Shown here piece after piece: positions 1 through 8,389 of a DNA stretch of 64,000 nucleotides; positions within the stretch are counted from its first letter, which is position 1, and every line of letters begins with the position of its first letter. The DNA lies in assembly GCA_944321705.1 (NCBI GenBank), contig CALUMG010000005.1:124001-188000 (forward strand), given 5' to 3'. Made by a program: the position numbers and the translations under genes. The notes beneath the pieces are model-generated. The model had not been told where the DNA came from. It saw only the letters and a list, made by a program, of their open reading frames with translations, and searched no databases. This DNA comes from an uncultured Muribaculaceae bacterium. Lineage in GTDB: Bacteria > Bacteroidota > Bacteroidia > Bacteroidales > Muribaculaceae.

Positions 1-597
1 TCCGATTTTTATTATGCGGAACGGGCGCGGCTTCCGTTGGCCGGTGCGCAGCGACGAGTAAGGCTGTCCCGACTGGTAGCATATTTCAAGCGCATGCAGC
101 AGCCTCTTGTGGTTGGCGCGGTCGACGATTGCGAGGTAGGCCGGGTCGAGCAATTCGAGCTGGGCAATGACAGCCTCGATGCCACAGTCGTCATGCAGAC
201 GCTTCACCTTGTCGCGAATGTCGTCGCGAATCGTTGGCATCTCGTCAATGCCGTTGCACACTGCATCGACATACATCATTGAACCTCCGCACATGATGGC
301 GCAACGCGACGGTGAACGGTCGAACACTGACGGGAGCAATTCAAGTACATCTTGTTCAAATTGCGCCGCGCTGTAATAATCGGTAATGCTCTTGGTGGCG
401 ATGAAGTGGTGTCGCACGGCAGCCAGCTCCTCGGGTGTAGGCGCAGCTGTGCCTATCGGAATTTCGCGGTAAATCTGCCGGGAGTCGGCCGACACTATCT
501 CGGTGCCTAAAGACAAGGCGAGCTGGATGGCGGCATCGGTCTTGCCCGAGCCTGTGGGGCCTGTGATGACTATGAGAGTGTCTTTGTCGGTGTGCAT
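1..597 (-). CDS. miaA: tRNA dimethylallyltransferase MiaA (partial, 3' end outside window)
   Basis: MiaA transfers a dimethylallyl group to A37 of tRNAs that read UNN codons. The minus strand encodes 199 residues beginning MHTDKDTLIVITGPTGSGKT, with the P-loop GPTGSGKT near residues 13-20, then SADSRQIY, and the GGS-MMYVDAVCNGID segment typical of the family. The C-terminal third lies beyond the left edge of the window, so this is truncation by the window and not a broken gene. The start is the ATG at 597, directly before the hydrophobic strand that leads into the P-loop. It is divergent from the DUF4250 gene. A minus-strand TACTTTTG (641-634) is a plausible -7 box. Confidence 0.95.
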   Translation of the reverse strand, partial: MHTDKDTLIVITGPTGSGKTDAAIQLALSLGTEIVSADSRQIYREIPIGTAAPTPEELAAVRHHFIATKSITDYYSAAQFEQDVLELLPSVFDRSPSRCAIMCGGSMMYVDAVCNGIDEMPTIRDDIRDKVKRLHDDCGIEAVIAQLELLDPAYLAIVDRANHKRLLHALEICYQSGQPYSSLRTGQRKPRPFRIIKIG

Positions 598-649
598 ATC
601 TGGTGCTTTGGTGCTCTTTTTGTACTATGCTTGCAAAAGTAGCAATTCT

Positions 650-680
650 TTTGCTTGTAATGAAAAATGTATTAAATTTG
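650..680 (+). promoter_or_regulatory. Bacteroides-type promoter for the DUF4250 gene
   Basis: TTTG at 650-653 and TAAATTTG at 673-680 are separated by 19 bases. This matches the Bacteroidetes -33/-7 consensus (TTTG, TAnnTTTG) and places the start of transcription about 25 bases before the ATG at 711. A minus-strand -7 box for miaA (634-641) lies next to it, so the divergent promoters are back to back. Confidence 0.6.
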
Positions 681-710
681 CGACGACATTATGTTTATAT
701 AAAAATAGCT

Positions 711-890
711 ATGACAGAATTACCTAATGACGTAATGATGTTGTTGAGCTTCGTGAACATGAAATTGCGTGACGAGTATGGCTCGCTCGATGAAATGTGC
801 AGCGACATGCAGATTGACAAGGCGTGGCTTGAAAATCGTCTCGGCACAGTAGGGTTCACTTACAACAAGGCTCAAAACAAGTTTTGGTGA
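711..890 (+). CDS. DUF4250 domain-containing small protein
   Basis: This 59-residue protein begins MTELPNDVMMLLSFVNMKLR and carries the PND-x-MMLLSF-x-N-x-KLRD signature of DUF4250, a family of about 60 residues with no known biochemical role, so the length is complete. The open frame extends further upstream, but the ATG at 711 fits both the family N-terminus and the promoter ending at 680. The middle (SLDEMCSDMQIDKAWLENRL) looks like a small helix-turn-helix-like bundle. That is an impression from the sequence and not evidence of DNA binding. Confidence 0.85.
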   Translation: MTELPNDVMMLLSFVNMKLRDEYGSLDEMCSDMQIDKAWLENRLGTVGFTYNKAQNKFW

Positions 891-1122
891 TACCTGATGG
901 CTATGACAGTGGGAACGTCGGGTGACGGCTTCCGCAATAGAGTGCATCAGGTGATGAGTTTATGCCCCTGCGAAGTAATTGAATAAGATTGGTTTGAAAA
1001 ATACATTGTTGTTTGTAATGTGTCGCAGGGAATTATTGATTAACATTGCAGGTCTTGTGGCCACCGTGGCGTGGCGCGCCGGGCTTGGCAATTTTTACAG
1101 GAAAAAAATAGTAGGTGGTAGC

Positions 1123-1148
1123 AGCAGATGTGCCATCTGCTTTTTTTG
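1123..1148 (+). terminator. Rho-independent terminator
   Basis: AGCAGATG (1123-1130) pairs with CATCTGCT (1134-1141) around a 3-base loop and runs into a T tract. It is the first strong plus-strand stop after the DUF4250 gene. Confidence 0.7.
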
Positions 1149-1242
1149 TTTTTGCAGGCTGTTGCATTTGCAAAATTGCCTTAAAAAGACGATGTTTTTT
1201 ATGGTAGGCCTTGCAGGAGCGCATCCCTATCTGCAATGGAAA

Positions 1243-1275
1243 AAATAAAGCCGCCAATTGTTGTGGCAATTGGCG
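1243..1275 (-). terminator. Terminator of the tRNA-Arg transcript
   Basis: CGCCAATTG (1252-1260) and CAATTGGCG (1267-1275) form a 9-bp stem with a 6-base loop. Read on the minus strand it is followed by GGCTTTATTTTTT, a normal intrinsic terminator just downstream of the tRNA. Confidence 0.7.
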
Positions 1276-1283
1276 ACGCGTCG

Positions 1284-1355
1284 TACTCCCGAGCAGAATC
1301 GAACTGCTATCAAAAGTTTAGGAAACTTCTATTCTATCCGTTGAACTACAGGAGC
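1284..1355 (-). tRNA. tRNA-Arg (anticodon CCU)
   Basis: The minus strand folds as a 72-base cloverleaf. The acceptor stem GCTCCTG pairs with CGGGAGT (first pair G-U). The anticodon arm GAAGT-TTCCTAA-ACTTT gives anticodon CCT, which reads AGG. The T loop GTTCGATTC is canonical. The 3' CCA is not encoded. It has its own promoter (1386-1417) and terminator (1243-1275). Confidence 0.93.
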
Positions 1356-1385
1356 ATTATATTTGTGATGATGCTTTTCGGACTG

Positions 1386-1417
1386 CAAAGTTAGCGATTG
1401 TTTACAGTATATGCAAT
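1386..1417 (-). promoter_or_regulatory. Promoter of tRNA-Arg
   Basis: On the minus strand, ATTG (1417-1414), a 20-base spacer, and TAACTTTG (1393-1386) fit the Bacteroidetes promoter, about 30 bases ahead of the mature tRNA. Confidence 0.55.
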
Positions 1418-1650
1418 TTTTAGGCGTGAAATTTTATTAACCCGGTGGCGCACTTGTCGGAATTGGACGGTTTGTTGAAAGGCACGAAATTTGTTAGTGT
1501 GTATATTACACGAAGAATGGGTGAGATTTTTGTCCCATAAAGGAGCGGAAATGTACATTTTTTCATGTATTTACCCTAATTCGTGTAATTTTGCCTATAT
1601 TTACATCATAATGTGTTGTAATTATTAATCAGTTATATAAAATAAACGAA

Positions 1651-2244
1651 ATGAAAAAAGGATGTTTGATAGCCGCAGTAGTCGTCGTTGTCATAGTTCT
1701 GGCAGTGGGTGGCTGGCTCGTAGGAGTGCGTAACTCATTTGTAGACAAAGAAGAAACAGTAGAAAGCGCATGGTCGCAGGTTGAAAACGTGTATCAGCGT
1801 CGTGCCGACCTCGTGCCTAACCTTGTGGCTACCGTCAAAGGATATGCCGAGCATGAACAAAGCACGCTCGAAGGAGTGATGAACGCGAGGGCAAAAGCCA
1901 CGCAGATAACCGTCGACCCGGCCAATCTCGATGCGGAGTCGATCAAGCAATATCAAGAAGCGCAAGGTGAACTTGGCGCTGCATTGAACCGATTGATAGC
2001 CGTGTCGGAAAATTATCCCGATCTCAAGGCAAACGAGAATTTCTTGACATTGCAAGCCCAGCTTGAAGGGACTGAAAACCGCATAGCCACCGAGCGCAAG
2101 AAATTCAATGACGTTGCCCGCGACTATAATGCCACTATAAGGAAATTCCCGGGCAATATTGTAGCTTCGATGTTCGGATTTGACAGGAAGCCTTACTTTG
2201 AGGCTGCCGAGGGAGCCGAAGTCGCACCTAAAGTGGAATTTTGA
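1651..2244 (+). CDS. LemA family membrane protein
   Basis: This 197-residue protein has one N-terminal membrane helix (residues 4-26) and then a long helical domain with the LemA signature: VESAWSQVENVYQRRADLVP near residues 38-57, then PNLVATVKGYAEHE. Length matches the family. LemA proteins are inner-membrane proteins with a helical bundle outside the membrane, and their exact role is unsettled. The gene is directly followed by two TPM-domain genes, the usual LemA-TPM arrangement, which suggests they act together at the envelope. TAATTTTG at 1586-1593 is a plausible -7 box. Confidence 0.93.
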   Translation: MKKGCLIAAVVVVVIVLAVGGWLVGVRNSFVDKEETVESAWSQVENVYQRRADLVPNLVATVKGYAEHEQSTLEGVMNARAKATQITVDPANLDAESIKQYQEAQGELGAALNRLIAVSENYPDLKANENFLTLQAQLEGTENRIATERKKFNDVARDYNATIRKFPGNIVASMFGFDRKPYFEAAEGAEVAPKVEF

Positions 2245-2246
2245 CG

Positions 2247-2684
2247 ATGGCTTTGGTCGATTTCATCCCCGAAGAGGGGCAAAAGAAGATTGTAGCCTCA
2301 ATCGTGGCGGCCGAGAAGAAGACATCGGGCGAGATAAGGATACACATCGAGCCTAAGTGCAAGAAAAATGCGTATGATCGTGCCGTCGAGGTTTTCAATG
2401 AGTTGAAAATGTATGCCACCAAGCAACGAAACGGCGTGCTGGTGTATGTTGCCTACAAGTCGCATGTGTTTGCCATAATTGGCGACAAAGGAATCAATGA
2501 CAAAGTGGGAGCCGACTTTTGGAATAAGGAGAAAGAAACCCTTGCGAGCTATTTGTCGCAAGGCAATCCGACCGAAGGGTTGTGCACGGTCGTGCGGCAG
2601 ATAGGCGACAGTTTATCGGAATTTTTTCCATGGCAGGAGGATGACGTGAATGAACAGAGCGATGAAATATCTTATAAGGAATAG
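2247..2684 (+). CDS. TPM domain-containing protein without signal peptide
   Basis: This 145-residue protein starts 2 bases after the lemA stop (MALVDFIPEEGQKKIVASIV) and matches the TPM fold: SGEIRIHIEP, RNGVLVYVAYKSHVFAIIGD, then a C-terminal helix. TPM domains occur in thylakoid TLP18.3 and in bacterial envelope proteins, some with acid phosphatase activity. With no signal peptide or membrane helix it is predicted to be cytoplasmic, unlike the next gene product. A TTG six bases upstream could also start it, but the ATG at 2247 is preferred. It overlaps the longest frame of the next gene. Confidence 0.88.
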   Translation: MALVDFIPEEGQKKIVASIVAAEKKTSGEIRIHIEPKCKKNAYDRAVEVFNELKMYATKQRNGVLVYVAYKSHVFAIIGDKGINDKVGADFWNKEKETLASYLSQGNPTEGLCTVVRQIGDSLSEFFPWQEDDVNEQSDEISYKE

Positions 2685-2688
2685 GCCT

Positions 2689-3468
2689 ATGCGCATGAAT
2701 TTGTTTGCGGCAGTTGCTACGTTAATCATGGTATTGGCGATGCCGGTCTACGGGCAAGTCCCCGACGTGCCTAATCCTCCGCGCCTTGTTAATGATTTTG
2801 CCGGCGTGTTTTCGGCATCGCAAGTGAAGATGCTTGAGGATTCGTTGGTCGCTTTCGATCGAAAAACTTCCAACCAGATAGTCATTGTCACCATGTCGGA
2901 CCTTGGCGGAATGGATGCTGCCCAGATGGCGACGGAAATCGGCATCAAGTGGAAAGTTGGCGGTGAGGACAACAATGGCGTGGTGATTCTAATAAAGCCT
3001 AAGAATACAACTCGCGGTGAAGTGTTTATCGCCACAGGTTACGGCCTTGAAGGCGTGTTGCCCGATGCCACATGCCACTTGATTGTCAATCAAGAGATGA
3101 TTCCATATTTCAAGGAAGGTAATTACTGGGGCGGCGTGAATGCCGCACTGGCAGTAATAAAACCTATTGCAGCCGGAGAATATTCCAAAGAGCAATATGA
3201 AGAGGATTCGTCGGTAAAGGTGTGGATGTTTGGATTGCTGGCAATAATCGTCATTGGAATGATAGCTATCATGTCGCGTTCGGGACGTGGCGGTGGCAAT
3301 AGCGGAAACAATTCCGGGACTATGGGCCCCGGCGGAATCTTTTTCGGTGGATTTCCGATAGGAGGCTTCGGACATGGCGGCAGCCGTGGCGGAGGATTTG
3401 ATTCCGGCGGATTCGGAGGCTTTGGCGGCGGAGATTTCGGCGGCGGCGGAGCCGGCGGTTCATGGTAA
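2689..3468 (+). CDS. TPM domain protein with signal peptide, membrane helix and Gly-rich tail
   Basis: The 259-residue product has a signal peptide (MRMNLFAAVATLIMVLAMPV), a TPM domain at about residues 25-160 (RLVNDFAGVFS, NGVVILIKPKNTTRGEVFIA, GYGLEGVLPDA), a membrane helix around residue 190, and a C-terminus of GGF/GGG repeats ending GGAGGSW. This layout is standard for LemA-linked TPM proteins. The ATG at 2689 was chosen because AAGGA sits 8 bases upstream and the signal peptide starts there. An in-frame ATG at 2650 would overlap the previous gene by 35 bases. It is last in the lemA operon. Confidence 0.92.
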   Translation: MRMNLFAAVATLIMVLAMPVYGQVPDVPNPPRLVNDFAGVFSASQVKMLEDSLVAFDRKTSNQIVIVTMSDLGGMDAAQMATEIGIKWKVGGEDNNGVVILIKPKNTTRGEVFIATGYGLEGVLPDATCHLIVNQEMIPYFKEGNYWGGVNAALAVIKPIAAGEYSKEQYEEDSSVKVWMFGLLAIIVIGMIAIMSRSGRGGGNSGNNSGTMGPGGIFFGGFPIGGFGHGGSRGGGFDSGGFGGFGGGDFGGGGAGGSW

Positions 3469-3491
3469 TTATTTGGAAAATATAGATAATG

Positions 3492-3534
3492 CAAAGGCTG
3501 TCTCAAAATGAATTTGGGCAGCCTTTGTTTTTTA
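3492..3534 (+). terminator. Terminator of the lemA operon
   Basis: CAAAGGCTG (3492-3500) pairs with CAGCCTTTG (3519-3527) and is followed by a T run. It also separates the operon from the convergent DMT transporter. Confidence 0.75.
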
Positions 3535-4476
3535 ATGTTTATGCGGAATGTGCAGTTTCAATGGCAGCCGTGGGAACAATTTGCGCCAGCGCACGAGGTG
3601 TTGTGAGATATTTCCGCCGGCAATGACAAGCGTCACGGCAGCGATAATCATTATAAGTCCTATGCCCTCGCGCAGGGTGAATGCCTCGTCAAACACCGTA
3701 ACGCCAATAACCACGGCCGTCACGGGTTCAAGTGCTCCAAGGATTGCCGTAGGCGTGGAGCCGATGTATTTTATCGCACTGGTTGTGCATAGGAACGAAA
3801 TCGCTGTCGGGAATACTGCAAGTGCAAGCAGGTTACCCCACAAATACCATTTTGTAGGCAATGTCATTCCATCACCCAATGCGAGCCTAAAGAAGAATAG
3901 CAGCACGCCAAACAGGAGTACATAAAATGTGACAGTGAGCGTAGCCACATCTTTCAGCGAACTTTTGTTTACTCCGACGATGTATATTGCATAGGTTAAT
4001 GCTGAGCCAAATACGAGAAGAGTACCTGCAAGGCTCAATGTCCCTCCGCCTTCGGTGTGATACAGCAGACTTATGCCTCCCACCGCGACAATTATGCAAA
4101 ATGCCGTGAGCAGTGATATTTTCTCTTTATAGACGAGAGTCATGATGAGAGCCACGAGTATGGGATATACGAACAATAGCGTTGAGGCGATGCCGGCATC
4201 CATGTAATTGTAGCTCAGAAATAGCGTCAACGACGATAGTGCCACCATCAAGCCCATGAATATGAGCAGCATGGTTTCTTTGCCTGTCACCTTGAAGCTG
4301 CGCCCCCGGAATTTTATCATGGCTCCGAGCAAGGGTATCGCAAACAAATATCGGAAGAACAATACCGAATCGGCATCCATGCCGTCGCTGTAAAGCGGGA
4401 GGGCAAAAAGCGGATTCATGCCATAGGTGGCAGCCGCTATAGCTCCCAGCGCGTATCCTTTGATTTTGTCGTTCAT
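3532..4476 (-). CDS. EamA/DMT-superfamily transporter
   Basis: The 314-residue protein has about ten membrane helices in two repeats, the EamA architecture. The first repeat starts KGYALGAIAAATYGMNPLFA and the second GTLLVFGSALTYAIYIVGVN. A conserved segment near the end, AILGALEPVTAVVIGVTVF, is typical of drug/metabolite exporters. Such proteins export amino acids or other small metabolites, and the substrate cannot be read from the sequence. The short cytoplasmic tail is basic. It is divergent from the MATE gene and convergent with the lemA operon. Confidence 0.92.
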   Translation of the reverse strand: MNDKIKGYALGAIAAATYGMNPLFALPLYSDGMDADSVLFFRYLFAIPLLGAMIKFRGRSFKVTGKETMLLIFMGLMVALSSLTLFLSYNYMDAGIASTLLFVYPILVALIMTLVYKEKISLLTAFCIIVAVGGISLLYHTEGGGTLSLAGTLLVFGSALTYAIYIVGVNKSSLKDVATLTVTFYVLLFGVLLFFFRLALGDGMTLPTKWYLWGNLLALAVFPTAISFLCTTSAIKYIGSTPTAILGALEPVTAVVIGVTVFDEAFTLREGIGLIMIIAAVTLVIAGGNISQHLVRWRKLFPRLPLKLHIPHKH

Positions 4477-4509
4477 TTTATGTTTGATATGGGGTGTTTA
4501 TATCGGCCG

Positions 4510-4539
4510 CAAAATTACTAAAAAAAATTATGTCGCAAA
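4510..4539 (-). promoter_or_regulatory. Promoter of the DMT transporter
   Basis: On the minus strand TTTG (4539-4536), an 18-base spacer and TAATTTTG (4517-4510) match the Bacteroidetes consensus, 34 bases ahead of the start codon. Confidence 0.6.
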
Positions 4540-4703
4540 TATGGTCGTTGAGAGATAAAGGCTGTCGCAAGTACAAGAATCAAGAAAAGATTGCCGATTG
4601 CATGCCGTCGTGTTTACATGGAAACAGGCAGCATGTTTTTTATCATGGGAAGATGGATGGCGATTGTCGATTAATGGTTACTTTTGCAGCGGAATAGAGC
4701 AAG

Positions 4704-6146
4704 ATGAAAGTAAATGACGCAAATAACGGAGTAGATGGTTTGCTGTCGATGATTCGCGACGGAAGGCCGATGACATTCAGTCAACAGTTGTGGCTTACGG
4801 CACAATTGAGTTTTCCGGCGATGGTGGCACAATTGTCTTCGATTGTGATGCAATATATAGATGCCACGATGGTTGGCAGCCTTGGAGCCGGAGCTTCAGC
4901 TTCAATAGGTCTTGTTTCCACGACGACGTGGCTGTTCAGTGGATTATGCGCTGCTGCGGCTACCGGTTTCTCGGTGCAAGTGGCACATTCGATAGGAGCA
5001 GGCAACATGGAAAATGCCAAGGCGGTGCTGCGTCAGTCCATAATATCGGTAGCCATGACAGGAATGTTGATGGCTTTGATAGGTGTGTCGATTAGCGGCA
5101 GCCTGCCGGTGTGGCTTGGCGGAGATTCGTCCATTCACCACGACTCGTCGTCATATTTTTTCATATATTCGCTCGCATTGCCTGTGTTGCAATTCACATT
5201 CCTTGGCGGCAGCATGTTGAGATGCAGCGGCAACATGAAGGTTCCCAGCATGTTAAATGTGCTGATGTGCGTGCTTGACGTAGTGTTCAATTATTTTCTG
5301 ATATTTCCGTCGACCGATATTCCCATATTTGGCGTTTCGGTGCATGTGCCGCGTGCGGGGCTTGGAGTGGAGGGTGCCGCATTGGGAACCCTGCTTGCCG
5401 AGGTGGTTGTGGCCGTGTTGATGATGAGGTATTTGTGTCTGCGGTCGCCAATGCTCAAGCTGACCGGCAGCAAAGGTAGCTTCATTCCTAAAAAGTCTAC
5501 ATTGAAAAAAGCGGCACACATAGGACTGCCGATGGGGTTGGAGCATGCCGTTATTTGCGGGGCGCAAATAATGACAACGGTGATTGTGGCTCCGTTGGGC
5601 ATATTTGCCATTGCTGCCAATTCGTTTGCCATAACAGCCGAGAGCTTGTGTTACATGCCGGGTTATGGCATTTCGGACGCAGCAACGACTCTCGTCGGAC
5701 AAAGCATAGGTGCGCGTCGAAAAGACTTGACTAAGCGTTTTGCCCACATAACGGTGTTTCTTGGCATGATAGTGATGGGCGTGATGGGCGTGGCGATGTA
5801 TGTCGCCGCACCGCAGATAATAGGTATAATGACCCCGGTCGAAGAGATTCGTGAACTTGGAGTCATGGCATTACGCATCGAGGCATTTGCCGAGCCAATG
5901 TTTGCCGCATCGATTGTGGCTTATGGCGTGTTTGTCGGAGCCGGGAACACATTGATTCCGAGCCTTATGAATTTTTTCAGCATCTGGGCAGTGCGCCTGA
6001 CGCTGGCCGCTGCATTGGCTCCTTCCTTGGGATTGAAAGGCGTGTGGGTTGCAATGTGCATAGAATTGTGCTTCAGAGGATTGATATTCTTAATAAGATT
6101 GGAAAGAGGGAAATGGATGAAGGCTGTGTCTACGTCGCATGATTGA
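4704..6146 (+). CDS. MATE family efflux transporter
   Basis: The 480-residue product has about twelve membrane helices. MATE hallmarks are visible: the N-terminal WLTAQLSFPAMVAQLSSIVM, MQYIDATMVGSLGAGASASI, and in the second half GLPMGLEHAVICGAQIM and GISDAATTLVGQSIGARRKD. MATE pumps exchange Na+ or H+ for cationic drugs or metabolites across the inner membrane. Length is normal for the family. TACTTTTG at 4679-4686 is a likely -7 box just upstream. No neighbouring gene points to a substrate. Confidence 0.94.
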   Translation: MKVNDANNGVDGLLSMIRDGRPMTFSQQLWLTAQLSFPAMVAQLSSIVMQYIDATMVGSLGAGASASIGLVSTTTWLFSGLCAAAATGFSVQVAHSIGAGNMENAKAVLRQSIISVAMTGMLMALIGVSISGSLPVWLGGDSSIHHDSSSYFFIYSLALPVLQFTFLGGSMLRCSGNMKVPSMLNVLMCVLDVVFNYFLIFPSTDIPIFGVSVHVPRAGLGVEGAALGTLLAEVVVAVLMMRYLCLRSPMLKLTGSKGSFIPKKSTLKKAAHIGLPMGLEHAVICGAQIMTTVIVAPLGIFAIAANSFAITAESLCYMPGYGISDAATTLVGQSIGARRKDLTKRFAHITVFLGMIVMGVMGVAMYVAAPQIIGIMTPVEEIRELGVMALRIEAFAEPMFAASIVAYGVFVGAGNTLIPSLMNFFSIWAVRLTLAAALAPSLGLKGVWVAMCIELCFRGLIFLIRLERGKWMKAVSTSHD

Positions 6147-6203
6147 CGTGGATTGGATGCTTAATTTCTGTAATTGAGGTTGTGACCTCAGTAATTCATA
6201 TAC

Positions 6204-6233
6204 ATTGCATATTGACCAGCATAAGTAATTTTG
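6204..6233 (+). promoter_or_regulatory. Promoter of the DUF3737-MalY pair
   Basis: ATTG at 6204-6207, an 18-base spacer and TAATTTTG at 6226-6233 fit the consensus. The expected transcription start near 6240 excludes the ATG-like codons before it and supports translation from 6303. Confidence 0.5.
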
Positions 6234-6302
6234 CAATGCAGTAGGATTTTTTTGGATTGCCGTATGAATGAATGGGAAATAATAAAATTAAAACATAAAA
6301 TA

Positions 6303-7154
6303 ATGAAACAGATAAAAGACATGGAATTTGGTGGTGAACGCCCTCTGTTTGCGTCGCACGACCTTTACATTGAGAATGTGACGATACATGCCGGCGAATC
6401 GGCATTGAAGGAATGCAGCAACATCGAGGCTGTGAATTGTCGATTTGAAGGTAAATATCCATTTTGGCATGTAGACGGTTTTGTAGTGAAAAACTGCATT
6501 TTTACCGAAGGTGCTCGCGCTGCTTTATGGTACTCTCGCGACTTGGAGATGAGTGACACGCTTGTGGAGGCTCCGAAGATGTTCAGGGAAATGGATGGCA
6601 TTCGTCTTGTGAATGTGAAGATTCCCGATGCACAAGAAACATTATGGCATTGCCGCAATGTGGAATTGGAGAATGTGGAAGTGGCAAAAGCCGATTACTT
6701 GTTCATGCACAGCGAAAACATTTGCATAAACAATTATAAGCAACAAGGAAATTATTCGTTCCAATATTGTAAAAATGTGGAGATAAGGAATGCCGTCATC
6801 GACTCGAAGGATGCATTTTGGAATACTGAAAACATCACAGTATATGATTCTGAGTTGACTGGTGAGTATCTTGGTTGGCATTCAAAGAATCTGCGCCTTG
6901 TGAATTGCAAGATATCTGGTACTCAACCGCTGTGTTACGCAAAAGACCTTGTGATGGAGAATTGCATTATGGCCGACGACTGTGATTTGGCTTTTGAATA
7001 TAGCAGCGTAAACGCAACAATCGACAGTGTTGTCCGTAGCGTGAAAAATCCTCGCACAGGTTGCATTGTCGCCAAAGGGTATGGCGAAATAATCATTGAT
7101 GAAAACATCAAAGCCCCTGCCGATTGTGAAATAAAGACGACCGATGTTGAATGA
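6303..7154 (+). CDS. DUF3737 family protein (right-handed beta-helix)
   Basis: The 283-residue protein starts MKQIKDMEFGGERPLFASHD, which matches DUF3737. It is built of short repeated turns such as ENVTIHAGESALKECSNIEA, VKNCIF, LVNVKI and LENVEV, the pattern of a right-handed parallel beta-helix, with no signal peptide. Molecular function is unknown. The family is commonly found beside PLP-dependent C-S lyase genes, as here (20-base gap to the MalY gene), so a shared sulfur or amino-acid role is possible but unproven. The start at 6303 was chosen over upstream in-frame codons because of the promoter position and the family N-terminus. Confidence 0.85.
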   Translation: MKQIKDMEFGGERPLFASHDLYIENVTIHAGESALKECSNIEAVNCRFEGKYPFWHVDGFVVKNCIFTEGARAALWYSRDLEMSDTLVEAPKMFREMDGIRLVNVKIPDAQETLWHCRNVELENVEVAKADYLFMHSENICINNYKQQGNYSFQYCKNVEIRNAVIDSKDAFWNTENITVYDSELTGEYLGWHSKNLRLVNCKISGTQPLCYAKDLVMENCIMADDCDLAFEYSSVNATIDSVVRSVKNPRTGCIVAKGYGEIIIDENIKAPADCEIKTTDVE

Positions 7155-7174
7155 TAATGAAATCATGAACGGTT

Positions 7175-8344
7175 ATGAAATATGATTTTGATGAAGTAGT
7201 GCCTCGTCGGGGGACTAATTCCTATAAATGGGACAGTGCCACTGACGGGCGCGTATTGCCAATGTGGGTCGCCGACATGGATTTTCGCACCGCGCCTGTC
7301 ATTATCGAAGCGTTACGCAAGAGGGTGGCTCATGGCATATTCGGTTATACGAGAGTTCCCGATGCTTATTATGATGCCGTGACAGGATGGTTTGAGCGTC
7401 GACATGGCTGGAAAATCAATCGAGAGTGGATGATTTACTCATTGGGTGTGGTCCCTGCAATTTCAGCTATAATAAAAGCTTTGACTGAGCCAGGCGACAA
7501 GGTACTTGTGCAGACTCCGGTGTATAATTGCTTCTTTTCTTCGATAAGAAACAATGGCTGTGAAATGGTTTCGAGTCCGTTGATTCATGAAGGAGACACG
7601 TTTCGAATGGATTATGAGGACCTTGACCGCAAAACTGCCGATGACAAGGTGAAATTGATGCTGTTGTGCAACCCTCATAATCCGGCAGGAAGAGTGTGGA
7701 CTCGTGAAGAATTGGAGAAATTAGGTAATATCTGTTTGAAAAACAATGTGGTTGTGGTTTCTGACGAGATTCATTGCGAACTTGTGTATGAAGATAATAA
7801 ATATACTCCTTTCGCGTCTATTTCGGATGAATTCCTTTCCGATTCGATTACTTGCATATCTCCGAGCAAGGCTTTCAATATTGCCGGGTTGCAGATTGCC
7901 AACATTGTGACATCTGATGCGGAGAAAAGAAGGAGCATTGACAAGGCTATCAATATAAATGAAGTGTGCGACGTGAATCCTTTCGGAGTTGAAGCAACAA
8001 TTGCCGCTTATTCGAGAGAAGGAGAAGAGTGGTTGTCGCAATTGGTCGATTATCTGCATGGGAATTATGAGTACATGAAAGAATTTTGCAGCAAGAATCT
8101 TCCAGCGTTTCCCATGGCGAAGCTTGAAGGCACATATCTTGTGTGGATGGATTGCCGCAGCCTTGGAATGGCTTCTGAAGTATTGGAGCATCTGCTTGTG
8201 GAGAAAGCCGGGCTTTGGCTTAATGCCGGTACGATGTATGGAGCTGAGGGAGAGGGATTCATGCGATGGAACATCGCGTGTCCGCGCAGCGCGCTTGTCG
8301 ACGGGCTTTCTCGGTTTGCATCTTATGTGAGGACGTTAAAGTGA
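7175..8344 (+). CDS. MalY/PatB family PLP-dependent C-S lyase
   Basis: This 389-residue fold-type I aminotransferase-like enzyme has MalY/PatB features: RRGTNSYKWD at the start, LPMWVADMDFRTAPVI near residues 29-44, LLCNPHNPAGRVWTREEL, VVSDEIHCELVY, and SPSKAFNIAGLQ with the PLP lysine at about residue 232. The family cleaves cystathionine or cysteine-type C-S bonds to give pyruvate, ammonia and a thiol. The protein is cytoplasmic and of normal length. It is co-transcribed with the DUF3737 gene. Whether the natural substrate is cystathionine, cysteine or another S-conjugate cannot be told. Confidence 0.94.
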   Translation: MKYDFDEVVPRRGTNSYKWDSATDGRVLPMWVADMDFRTAPVIIEALRKRVAHGIFGYTRVPDAYYDAVTGWFERRHGWKINREWMIYSLGVVPAISAIIKALTEPGDKVLVQTPVYNCFFSSIRNNGCEMVSSPLIHEGDTFRMDYEDLDRKTADDKVKLMLLCNPHNPAGRVWTREELEKLGNICLKNNVVVVSDEIHCELVYEDNKYTPFASISDEFLSDSITCISPSKAFNIAGLQIANIVTSDAEKRRSIDKAININEVCDVNPFGVEATIAAYSREGEEWLSQLVDYLHGNYEYMKEFCSKNLPAFPMAKLEGTYLVWMDCRSLGMASEVLEHLLVEKAGLWLNAGTMYGAEGEGFMRWNIACPRSALVDGLSRFASYVRTLK

Positions 8345-8389
8345 TATTTTGTGATGACCTGTGATATAGCTTTTGCCTGAACGAGATTT

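Larger units (their letters stand above)
891..1283. other. Intergenic region with two terminators, no gene
   Basis: Short open frames here have no protein-like character. The stretch holds a plus-strand terminator (1123-1148) and the minus-strand terminator of the tRNA (1243-1275). Nothing else was recognised. Confidence 0.6.

Noticed and set aside
2650..2688. Upstream ATG at 2650 as start of the second TPM protein
   Set aside because: It would overlap the preceding gene by 35 bases and place a charged segment before the signal peptide. The ATG at 2689 has AAGGA at good spacing.
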